Shown: positions 1 through 6,325 of the stretch, one piece after another
How positions within the stretch are numbered: position 1 is the stretch's first letter
Layout of the letters: the number at the start of each line of letters is the position of its first letter
Assembly: GCA_002071245.1 (NCBI GenBank)
Contig: MWEV01000089.1
Span: forward strand, 1-7,981
Reading direction: 5' to 3'
Length of the DNA: 7,981 nt
Source: Deltaproteobacteria bacterium ADurb.Bin026
Lineage (GTDB): Bacteria; Desulfobacterota; Syntrophorhabdia; Syntrophorhabdales; Syntrophorhabdaceae
Made by a program: the position numbers and the translations under genes
The notes under the pieces: model-generated
The model's database searches: none
What the model was told of the DNA's origin: nothing
The model's input: only the letters and a program-made list of their open reading frames with translations

Positions 1-694
1 CGAATACAATATTTTCCCCAAACTCTTTCGCTACTTCATATGACCATTCTTTGAACGCACCTTCAGTATACTTCATGATATTACCCTTGTGGACAACCGT
101 TACAGACTTTCTATTGTTTTTTATCGCATAATCTATTGCCCATCTGGCAAATCTCACAGTGCCTGCCTTGCTTATGGGTTTAACACCTATAGCCGTAGAG
201 TCAGACAAGTCAACATTCATCTTCCCCCTGAAAAAATTGATAACATCATCCGTCTCAGATGCCCCTTCTTCCCATTCTATCCCTCTGTAAATATCTTCAG
301 TATTTTCTCGAAAGATTATCAAATCAATACCTTCAGGTCTTTTAAGCGGGCTAGGTAATCCTTCAAAATAACGGATAGGCCTCATGCATACATAAAGATC
401 AAAAAGCTGCCTCATCTGGACGTTTATACTTCTGAAACCTCCTCCAACGGGTGTTGTGAGTGGCCCCTTTATCGCAAAACCACACGATTTTATAACCTCT
501 ACGGTCTCTTCCGGCAATAAAGAGCCAGTTTTTTCAACAGCCTTAAGTCCGGCATACAACTCTTTCCATTCTATCCTCTTTTCTGTATTGTAGGCCTTTA
601 GCACTGATTCTTCCAGCACCTCTTTCGAGGCTCGCCATATATCATATCCAATGCCATCACCAACAATATAAGGGATTATAATGTGTTTCGTCAA
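1..694 (-). CDS. icd: NADP-type isocitrate dehydrogenase, N-terminal 231 residues (3' end outside window)
   Basis: Oxidises and decarboxylates isocitrate to 2-oxoglutarate in the cytosol, the last step of the oxidative TCA arm encoded here. The visible part aligns with E. coli Icd. Ser89, Asn91, Arg95, Arg105, Arg129 and Tyr136 match E. coli S113, N115, R119, R129, R153 and Y160 at a constant offset of 24, and Lys76 and Thr80-Thr81 keep the same offset. The proton-relay motif VHKGNIMK is at 201-208. These substrate contacts indicate isocitrate rather than isopropylmalate or homoisocitrate. The residues deciding NADP versus NAD lie beyond the window edge, so NADP use is inferred from overall similarity. 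The start is TTG at 694-692: an in-frame stop lies at 713-715 and no ATG or GTG lies between. GGGGT at 701-705 is a weak Shine-Dalgarno. The N-terminus is 24 residues shorter than in E. coli. A 103-base gap separates it from the aconitase small subunit, with a possible -10 (TACAAT, 752-757) but no convincing -35. Confidence 0.93.
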   Translation of the reverse strand, partial: MTKHIIIPYIVGDGIGYDIWRASKEVLEESVLKAYNTEKRIEWKELYAGLKAVEKTGSLLPEETVEVIKSCGFAIKGPLTTPVGGGFRSINVQMRQLFDLYVCMRPIRYFEGLPSPLKRPEGIDLIIFRENTEDIYRGIEWEEGASETDDVINFFRGKMNVDLSDSTAIGVKPISKAGTVRFARWAIDYAIKNNRKSVTVVHKGNIMKYTEGAFKEWSYEVAKEFGENIVF

Positions 695-797
695 AATCCT
701 ACCCCAAACCTTCTAATCACATAGCTACAAATTCGAAAAAATTCCAAACCAATTGTACTTTGATCAAAACTTGATATTTGCTGTACGATGTAATTTT

Positions 798-1295
798 TTA
801 AACCTTTAGCTCGCCATATTTTCGTATATACATATCGAGTCCTCCTTCCGTTAGTATCTCTCTCATGATCAACGGCAACGGAGAAAATCTTTTTTCAATA
901 CCCTTTGTAATGTCAACAAAGACACCTTCATCCATCCTTACTTCAACCTCGTCTGCCTCTTCGACATCATCAACATCGCATATAACTGCTGCCAGACCGA
1001 CATTTATTGCATTGCGATAGAATATGCGAGCAAAGGATTTTGCTACAATGGCATCTATCCCGGCCATTTTGATGATAAGCGGTGCATGTTCCCTGCTCGA
1101 ACCCAAACCAAAATTTTTTCCTGCAATAACAATATCACCCTTCGAGACCTTTGTGTTAAAGCCAGGTGCAATATCCGCAAAAACATGCTTGGTCAGTTCT
1201 TCAAGATTCGAACGCAAATGATAAAACCTCCCGGGGGTTATGTGGTCGGTAGAGATATTATCTCCAAATTTCCATGCTTTACCGCAAAATATCAT
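798..1295 (-). CDS. Aconitase / homoaconitase-like small subunit (LeuD-type swivel domain)
   Basis: Small (swivel) subunit of a two-subunit hydro-lyase of the aconitase superfamily, 165 residues, expected to pair with the large subunit encoded just upstream. It has the aconitase-style motif GDNISTDHITP at 11-21 and the substrate-binding motif GLGSSREHAP near 61-70, both diagnostic of the LeuD/aconitase swivel domain. The substrate-recognition loop reads FYHLRS. Its Arg28 lies about where archaeal homoaconitase small subunits have Arg in a YLRT loop, while isopropylmalate isomerases have a hydrophobic residue (YLVM). That favours a tricarboxylate such as citrate. The start is ATG at 1295, five bases after GGAGGT (1301-1306). 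A TTG at 1298 is only two bases from that Shine-Dalgarno and is less likely. The gene overlaps the large-subunit gene by 17 bases. Leucine or lysine pathway use cannot be fully excluded, but the neighbouring icd argues for citrate isomerisation. Confidence 0.88.
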   Translation of the reverse strand: MIFCGKAWKFGDNISTDHITPGRFYHLRSNLEELTKHVFADIAPGFNTKVSKGDIVIAGKNFGLGSSREHAPLIIKMAGIDAIVAKSFARIFYRNAINVGLAAVICDVDDVEEADEVEVRMDEGVFVDITKGIEKRFSPLPLIMREILTEGGLDMYIRKYGELKV

Positions 1296-2553
1296 CAAGA
1301 ACCTCCCTCGGATCTGCCAATCTTCCGTTCAAAGCACTTGCAGCAGCAGTTGCCGGTGAAGCAAGGATAATACTCGAATCAGGATTGCCCATCCTGCCTA
1401 AAAAATTTCTGTTAGACGTAGAAACACATACCTCTTTGTTGCCAAGAACACCCTGGTGCAAACCGATACATGGACCGCATCCAGGCGGTAGAATGTTTGC
1501 CCCCGACTCAAACAATGTCTCAAGAACACCCTCCTTCATTGCCTGATGATAAACCAACCTTGATGCCGGACAGACAAGAAACCTCACATTCTCATGTATC
1601 TTCTTCCCCTTCATCATAGCAGCGGCTATCCTCAGGTCACCAATCCTACCACTCGTGCATGACCCTATAAAAACCTGGTTAACAACCATATTTTTCAATT
1701 CTTTATCTTCTATCGGCCTAACATTATCTACCTCATGGGGCAAACTTACCATGGGTGTAAGGTCTCGCAGATCGATTTCATAAATCCTTTCATATACTGC
1801 ATCACTATCCGGTAAAATCTCTATGTATCTATTTTCTCTTTTATGCCTCTTAAGGTACTCAAGTGTCATTTGATCAGAGGGAAATAAGCCGCATTTCGCT
1901 CCAGCCTCAACTGCCATGTTTGCGATGGTCATCCTGTCTTCCACATCAAGGCGACTGACGGCATCACCGGCAAATTCCATCGATTTGTACGTAGCGCCGT
2001 CTGCACCCAACATGCCTATAATCTTAAGTATTAGATCTTTCGGGGTCACACCCGCAGGAAAATCACCTTCAATGACAAACCTGAATGTTTCTGGCACCCT
2101 CATCCATGTTTTTCCAAGCCCCATTGCGGTAGCTACATCCGTGGAACCCATACCCGTTGAGAATGCACAAACCGCTCCTCCTGTGCATGTATGAGAATCA
2201 GCTCCAATAAGCACTTCGGAAGGAGAAAGAACAGTTTCTGCCATAATCTGATGACATATGCCGTGCCCCACATCATAAACCCTAGCGCCATATCTTTTTG
2301 CAAATGACTTGATGGCAATATGGTCGTTTGAAAGCTCCATCCTCGGGCTTGGCGAGGCATGATCAATAAAAAAATTTACACGCATGCCATCAAAAACAGA
2401 TTTGAATCCCATATCATTGAATTTTTTGATTGCAAGCGGTGCTGTGCCATCCTGTAGCAGAATCCTGTCGACATTTACAATTACATAATCGCCCTGTCTC
2501 AATGTCTTCCCGGTGTTCATGCTTAAAATCTTTTCAGCTAAGGTTTTATTCAT
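1279..2553 (-). CDS. Aconitase / homoaconitase-like large subunit (LeuC-type, [4Fe-4S])
   Basis: Catalytic large subunit, 424 residues, of a [4Fe-4S] hydro-lyase. Its length fits the archaeal-type LeuC/homoaconitase branch rather than enterobacterial LeuC (about 466). The cluster ligands are visible: Cys299 in GSCTSG, and Cys359 and Cys362 in PPGCGPCIG. Other family signatures are IDHASPSP (63-70), GHGICHQ (96-102), GADSHTCTGG (117-126) and the C-terminal STSNRNFLGRMG (378-389). In this context the proposed reaction is citrate to isocitrate via cis-aconitate. Sequence alone would also allow isopropylmalate or homocitrate. Its ATG follows the TAG stop of the upstream synthase with no gap (TAGATG), and the Shine-Dalgarno AGAGGG (2558-2563) lies inside the end of that gene, so translational coupling is likely. 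Automatic annotation would probably call it 3-isopropylmalate dehydratase; no leuA or leuB is visible to support that. Confidence 0.88.
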   Translation of the reverse strand: MNKTLAEKILSMNTGKTLRQGDYVIVNVDRILLQDGTAPLAIKKFNDMGFKSVFDGMRVNFFIDHASPSPRMELSNDHIAIKSFAKRYGARVYDVGHGICHQIMAETVLSPSEVLIGADSHTCTGGAVCAFSTGMGSTDVATAMGLGKTWMRVPETFRFVIEGDFPAGVTPKDLILKIIGMLGADGATYKSMEFAGDAVSRLDVEDRMTIANMAVEAGAKCGLFPSDQMTLEYLKRHKRENRYIEILPDSDAVYERIYEIDLRDLTPMVSLPHEVDNVRPIEDKELKNMVVNQVFIGSCTSGRIGDLRIAAAMMKGKKIHENVRFLVCPASRLVYHQAMKEGVLETLFESGANILPPGCGPCIGLHQGVLGNKEVCVSTSNRNFLGRMGNPDSSIILASPATAAASALNGRLADPREVLDDILR

Positions 2554-4362
2554 CTATCCCTCTGCCTTGGTCAAATCTTCGAACTTTATATCAAAACCAA
2601 GCACGCCAATAATATCTCCATATTCATCCCTTATAGGACCAGAAACGGTTACGCACAAGGCACCCGTTATTCTTGACGAATAGATATCCGTCACATTTAC
2701 ATTTCCTGTTTTCATGGGTATAATAAACCAGTCCCTATCTGAAAAATCATCGTTTACCCCTATCTTGTAATATTTCGCCCTGTCAACGACCTGCGTGATA
2801 TTCTTTGTAATCTTGATACCATCACTGTTAACTGAATATGCAAACTGTATATAGGGACAATCCTCAACAACACTTTTTAATATCTTTTCCTGTTTACCCG
2901 GAGTCATACTCTTTATATCAGGATGCTCGATATATCTCTCGATCAGGTGAGCTGCCATATTGTATGCCCTCTTCTTCAACAATTCGAACTCAGAAACAAA
3001 TATTTCAGGCAGGTATCTTCTTACAAGATGCTCCATTTCATTATCCGACATACAGGTAACCCTGCCCTCATCATATTGCTTTAAAATCCATTTATTGATC
3101 TTGCCCACAGCCGGATGAGTCTTTTCTATTTTGTTTTTTCCAGTCAATGCAAAATGCGCATTTATCCAATGGCTAATACCGGCAAGGCCTGATTTATCAG
3201 TTATGTTCACCGTTATAGGTCTATTGAGGATCCTGTTGGTATCAAACGACGTGTATATCTCCTGATTCTTGAAAATTCCATCTATGTGAACACCAGCGGA
3301 TGTAGCATTGAAGTCTACACCTACAAGGGGTTGGTTCTTTGGTATATTGAGACCTATCTCTTTTTCGAAGTAATTCCTTAACTCGGTGATCACGGTTGTA
3401 TCCATGCCATTTTCATCACCGGTAAGGGAAATGTATTCCATTATCAATCCCTCAATAGGCGCATTTCCTGTTCTTTCCCCAATGCCAAGCAAAGTGCCGT
3501 TCACATATGAGCACCCATAAAGCCATGCACTGACACTGTTTACAACCGCTTTATTGAAGTCATTATGCCCGTGCCATTCAAGACACTCTGAAGGAACCCC
3601 CGCATCATCAATCATTGCCCTTATTATCTTGCCCATAGATCTTGGAAGGGCTGAACCAGGATAAGTTATACCAATACCAAGCGTATCACATAGCCTTATC
3701 TTTACAGGAATCTTCGCATCCTCTGAAATACTCATGAGCGCCTGTGCAAATGGAACGCAAAAGCCATATATATCAGCCCTTGTTACGTCCTCGAAGTGAC
3801 ATCTCGGGATAACGCCATTATTAACGGTACTCTCAACAATCTTTATGTAATCCCTGAAAACCTGTGATCTGTTTTTTTTTAGTTTCATAAAGATATGGTA
3901 GTCAGAGACACTTGTAAGTATGCCCGTTTCTTTCAGTCCCAACTCCTTGATAAGCTGCAAATCTTCCTTGTTAGCACGCACCCACCCGGTGATTTCTGGA
4001 TATCTATAACCCTTTTCCATGCACTTAATCACCGCTTCCTTATCCTTGTCGGTGTAAAGGAAGAATTCACACTGTCTTATTACGCCATTTGGACCTCCAA
4101 GTCGATGCAAATAATCGAATAAGTCTTCTATCTGTTTGGCTGTAAAAGGTGGTCTTGACTGCTGGCCATCCCTGAAAGTCGTGTCAGTAATATATATATC
4201 TTCTGGTGGATCGATCAGTTCTATTTTGTGGTCGAACTTTATCTTGCACATGCTGGAATACGGAAAAATATCCCTGAAAAGTTCAGGGGTTTCCACGTCG
4301 ACAAGAGGATATTTCGCATGTTTAGGGGTGTTTTTAAAGATAAAACCTTTCTTCTTCTTCAA
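2554..4362 (-). CDS. Probable Re-citrate synthase (HMGL-like/homocitrate synthase family) with C-terminal Cache-like domain
   Basis: A 602-residue acyl-CoA Claisen condensing enzyme, predicted to make citrate from acetyl-CoA and oxaloacetate. The TIM-barrel domain (about 50-345) holds TTFRDGQQ (61-68; catalytic Arg64, metal ligand Asp65), CHFEDVTRAD (188-197), CDTLGIG (225-231), the metal-binding HGHND (264-268) and GIGERTGN (293-300). The next region, GVDFNATSAGVHIDG (348-362) and DKSGLAGISHWIN (389-401), resembles my recollection of the clostridial Re-citrate synthase group rather than LeuA. Instead of a LeuA dimer domain, the C-terminus (about 485-602) looks like a Cache sensor: FSDRDWF (540-546), TDIY (558-561), VSGPIRDEYG (573-582) and IGVLGFDI (585-592). 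No signal peptide or membrane segment is visible, so it should be cytosolic. The TTG start follows GGAGGT by four bases. Homocitrate or citramalate synthase are alternatives. The neighbouring aconitase and icd genes are the main argument for citrate. Confidence 0.82.
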   Translation of the reverse strand: MKKKKGFIFKNTPKHAKYPLVDVETPELFRDIFPYSSMCKIKFDHKIELIDPPEDIYITDTTFRDGQQSRPPFTAKQIEDLFDYLHRLGGPNGVIRQCEFFLYTDKDKEAVIKCMEKGYRYPEITGWVRANKEDLQLIKELGLKETGILTSVSDYHIFMKLKKNRSQVFRDYIKIVESTVNNGVIPRCHFEDVTRADIYGFCVPFAQALMSISEDAKIPVKIRLCDTLGIGITYPGSALPRSMGKIIRAMIDDAGVPSECLEWHGHNDFNKAVVNSVSAWLYGCSYVNGTLLGIGERTGNAPIEGLIMEYISLTGDENGMDTTVITELRNYFEKEIGLNIPKNQPLVGVDFNATSAGVHIDGIFKNQEIYTSFDTNRILNRPITVNITDKSGLAGISHWINAHFALTGKNKIEKTHPAVGKINKWILKQYDEGRVTCMSDNEMEHLVRRYLPEIFVSEFELLKKRAYNMAAHLIERYIEHPDIKSMTPGKQEKILKSVVEDCPYIQFAYSVNSDGIKITKNITQVVDRAKYYKIGVNDDFSDRDWFIIPMKTGNVNVTDIYSSRITGALCVTVSGPIRDEYGDIIGVLGFDIKFEDLTKAEG

Positions 4363-4366
4363 CGAA

Positions 4367-4372
4367 ACCTCC
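4367..4372 (-). promoter_or_regulatory. Shine-Dalgarno GGAGGT fixing the TTG start of the citrate synthase-like gene
   Basis: A perfect GGAGGT is followed by TTCG and then TTG (4362-4360), the first codon of the reading frame before a lysine-rich N-terminus. The strong site and its spacing make TTG the likely real start rather than an internal codon. The rest of the 75-base gap to aspS is AT-rich, and I see no clear promoter or terminator in it, so readthrough from aspS is possible. Confidence 0.75.
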
Positions 4373-4437
4373 GTTTTTATGGGCTATTCGATAACATCAA
4401 AAACAATTAAAAACTACAAGTTATGCACTCAACGCTA

Positions 4438-6192
4438 TTAAGTCGGCTCCACCGTAGTTCGTATCTTCAGTTCATTCAACTGTTTTTGTGCTATTCTGGA
4501 TGGTGCCCCAGTAAGTAAACAGGTGCCCTTCTGAGTTTTAGGAAAAGGTATAACATCCCTTATACTGTCGAGTTTAAGCAACATCATTAAAATCCTGTCA
4601 AATCCAAATGCAATACCACCATGTGGTGGCGCCCCCATTTCAAGTGCCTCTAATAAAAATCCGAATTTCTCGTTTGCCTCTTCTTCTTTGATATTGAGCA
4701 ATCTAAACATTTCGAGCTGGTTATCCATCCTGAATATTCTTATACTTCCACCACCTATTTCAACACCATTCAGGACAAGGTCATATGCCTTTGCCTTTAT
4801 AGACAAATAGTCGCCGCTAAAATTCTTTATATTGCCCTGTGGCGATGTAAATGGGTGATGCCTTGCAACATATCTTTTCTCTTCTTCACTGTATTCGAGA
4901 AGCGGAAAATCGACCACCCATAGAAATTTAAACTCGTTCTTTCTAATCAGTTCAAACCGTTTCCCAAGATAGAGCCTGAATTTACCCATATTTTCATTTG
5001 CCCTGTCTCGTTTATCAGCCATTATAAACGTTACATCCCCGTCAGAAAGGCCAAGCGTTTTATCCATCGCCATCTTTTCATCATCGCTAAGATATTTGAC
5101 AATAGGGGATTGCAACGTGCCTTTCTCCTTTCGTATCCAGATAAGTCCCCCAGCGCCCAACTCCTTTGCAACATCAACAGCAGTGTCGAGGTCTTTTCTT
5201 GAAAGGGTTTTGTTCCGCAACACAATCGATTTTATCACACCACCTGTTTCAACTGTTTTTTTAAAAACGCCGAAACCTGCCTCTTTAAAAATATCTGTCA
5301 GTTCAACCATCGGCAGATCAAATCGTAAATCAGGCTTGTCCGTCCCGTATGTTTCCATAGCATTTTCATACGTCATCCTCATAAAAGGAGTCTGTATGTC
5401 TTCATCTGTCACAGCTTTGTATATATGCTTTATCAGTCCTTCACCGACGGCGATAACATCATCAACGTCAACAAAACTCATCTCAACATCTATCTGAGTA
5501 AATTCTGGTTGCCTGTCTGCCCTCAAATCCTCATCCCTGAAACATCTGGCAATCTGAAAATATTTATCAAAACCGGCTATCATCAATATCTGTTTAAAAA
5601 GCTGTGGAGATTGTGGGAGCGCATAAAACATGCCTGGATTAAGCCTGCTTGGCACGACAAAATCCCTTGCGCCCTCAGGGGTATTTTTGGTAAAAAAAGG
5701 TGTTTCAAATTCAAAAAAACCGTTCGACTCGAAATAATCCCTTGTTACTTTGTATACCCTGCTCCTTGTTGTAAAAATCTTCTGCATTTCCGGTCTTCGC
5801 ATATCGAGATATCGATATTTCAATCTCAGAGATTCATTGGTCTCTTCCTCGTCAAGTTGGAAAGGAAGAGGTTTGCATGTATTTAAAACATCTAATGAAT
5901 CAACCAGCACTTCAAGCATACCAGTCGCCATTCCGGGATTCTCCGTTCCCTCTGGCCTTTTCTTAACCTTACCGGTTACACGTATCACATATTCCTGTTT
6001 TAGATCTCCTGCCTTTCCATGTGCTTCAGTAGATATTTCAGGTGAAAAAACAACCTGTACTATACCTGTTACATCGCGCAAATCCGCAAATATAAGCCCG
6101 CCATGGTCCCTTCTCCTGAATACCCAACCGGAGAGGGTCAGCGTTTTTCCTATGTCTTCATCTTTGACCAATCCACATTGTTTGTCTCTCAA
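4438..6192 (-). CDS. aspS: Aspartyl-tRNA synthetase, bacterial type, probably non-discriminating
   Basis: Class II synthetase charging tRNA-Asp, and probably also tRNA-Asn, with aspartate; 584 residues from the TTG start, close to E. coli AspS (590). It has an N-terminal OB-fold anticodon-binding domain (about 1-105), motif 2 with FRDEDLRADRQPEF (218-231), a bacterial GAD insertion (about 285-405) and motif 3 GIAFGFDRILM (526-536). The residue after RRRD is His30 (Leu in E. coli), and a Gly sits at 82 in RPEGTENP. In Pseudomonas AspRS these features mark the non-discriminating form that feeds GatCAB-dependent Asn-tRNA synthesis. Start choice: an ATG at 6204 is in frame but has little Shine-Dalgarno and lies only 11 bases from the predicted -10 box. 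The TTG at 6192 follows GGAGGT by four bases and aligns with E. coli Met1. The gene ends with tandem stops (TAA TAG). Confidence 0.96.
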   Translation of the reverse strand: MRDKQCGLVKDEDIGKTLTLSGWVFRRRDHGGLIFADLRDVTGIVQVVFSPEISTEAHGKAGDLKQEYVIRVTGKVKKRPEGTENPGMATGMLEVLVDSLDVLNTCKPLPFQLDEEETNESLRLKYRYLDMRRPEMQKIFTTRSRVYKVTRDYFESNGFFEFETPFFTKNTPEGARDFVVPSRLNPGMFYALPQSPQLFKQILMIAGFDKYFQIARCFRDEDLRADRQPEFTQIDVEMSFVDVDDVIAVGEGLIKHIYKAVTDEDIQTPFMRMTYENAMETYGTDKPDLRFDLPMVELTDIFKEAGFGVFKKTVETGGVIKSIVLRNKTLSRKDLDTAVDVAKELGAGGLIWIRKEKGTLQSPIVKYLSDDEKMAMDKTLGLSDGDVTFIMADKRDRANENMGKFRLYLGKRFELIRKNEFKFLWVVDFPLLEYSEEEKRYVARHHPFTSPQGNIKNFSGDYLSIKAKAYDLVLNGVEIGGGSIRIFRMDNQLEMFRLLNIKEEEANEKFGFLLEALEMGAPPHGGIAFGFDRILMMLLKLDSIRDVIPFPKTQKGTCLLTGAPSRIAQKQLNELKIRTTVEPT

Positions 6193-6196
6193 GGTT

Positions 6197-6202
6197 ACCT
6201 CC
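6197..6202 (-). promoter_or_regulatory. Shine-Dalgarno GGAGGT selecting the TTG start of aspS
   Basis: GGAGGT overlaps the last base of the upstream ATG (6204-6202) and precedes TTG (6192-6190) by AACC. The site cannot serve the ATG it overlaps, so it supports initiation at TTG. The spacing is identical to that of the citrate synthase-like gene downstream. Confidence 0.75.
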
Positions 6203-6215
6203 ATAAAAGTCCATA

Positions 6216-6245
6216 ATTATATATGCTTACAGGGGTTCAAGTCAA
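6216..6245 (-). promoter_or_regulatory. aspS: Sigma-70-type promoter for aspS (TTGACT - 18 bp - TATAAT)
   Basis: On the minus strand a -35 box TTGACT (6245-6240) and a consensus -10 box TATAAT (6221-6216) are separated by 18 bases. Transcription should begin about 6-7 bases after the -10 box, near 6209-6210, giving a leader of roughly 17 bases before the TTG start of aspS. It is the best promoter match I see in the window and suggests that aspS, and perhaps the downstream TCA genes by readthrough, are transcribed separately from the Mur ligase fusion. I see no clear hairpin terminator between 6246 and 6325. Confidence 0.65.
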
Positions 6246-6325
6246 GGGGTGATTAGGGCGTTCCTCGATATATATTTACCTATTGTCTGACTGTTGTTGC
6301 TGTTGGATATATGTCAACTTCAACA

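Noticed and set aside
759..775. TTGAT/ATCAA half-sites upstream of icd as an FNR/CRP-like operator
   Set aside because: The half-sites are not arranged as TTGAT-N4-ATCAA. The palindrome TTTGATCAAA and the neighbouring TTGAT are short and AT-rich enough to occur by chance.
798..2553. Reading the pair as leucine biosynthesis leuC/leuD
   Set aside because: The fold family is the same, but no leuA or leuB is present, the dehydrogenase next door has isocitrate-specific residues, and the small-subunit loop carries an Arg. Kept only as an alternative.
4363..4437. Separate promoter or terminator between aspS and the citrate synthase-like gene
   Set aside because: The best -35/-10 pair (TTGTAG, 17 bases, TGTTAT) matches consensus poorly, and no stem with a T-run is visible.
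5425..6256. Overlapping plus-strand frames of 153 and 168 codons opposite aspS
   Set aside because: They lie wholly or mostly antisense to a well-conserved synthetase, show no recognisable family motif, and fit shadow reading of the opposite strand. The same holds for the other plus-strand frames in the window.
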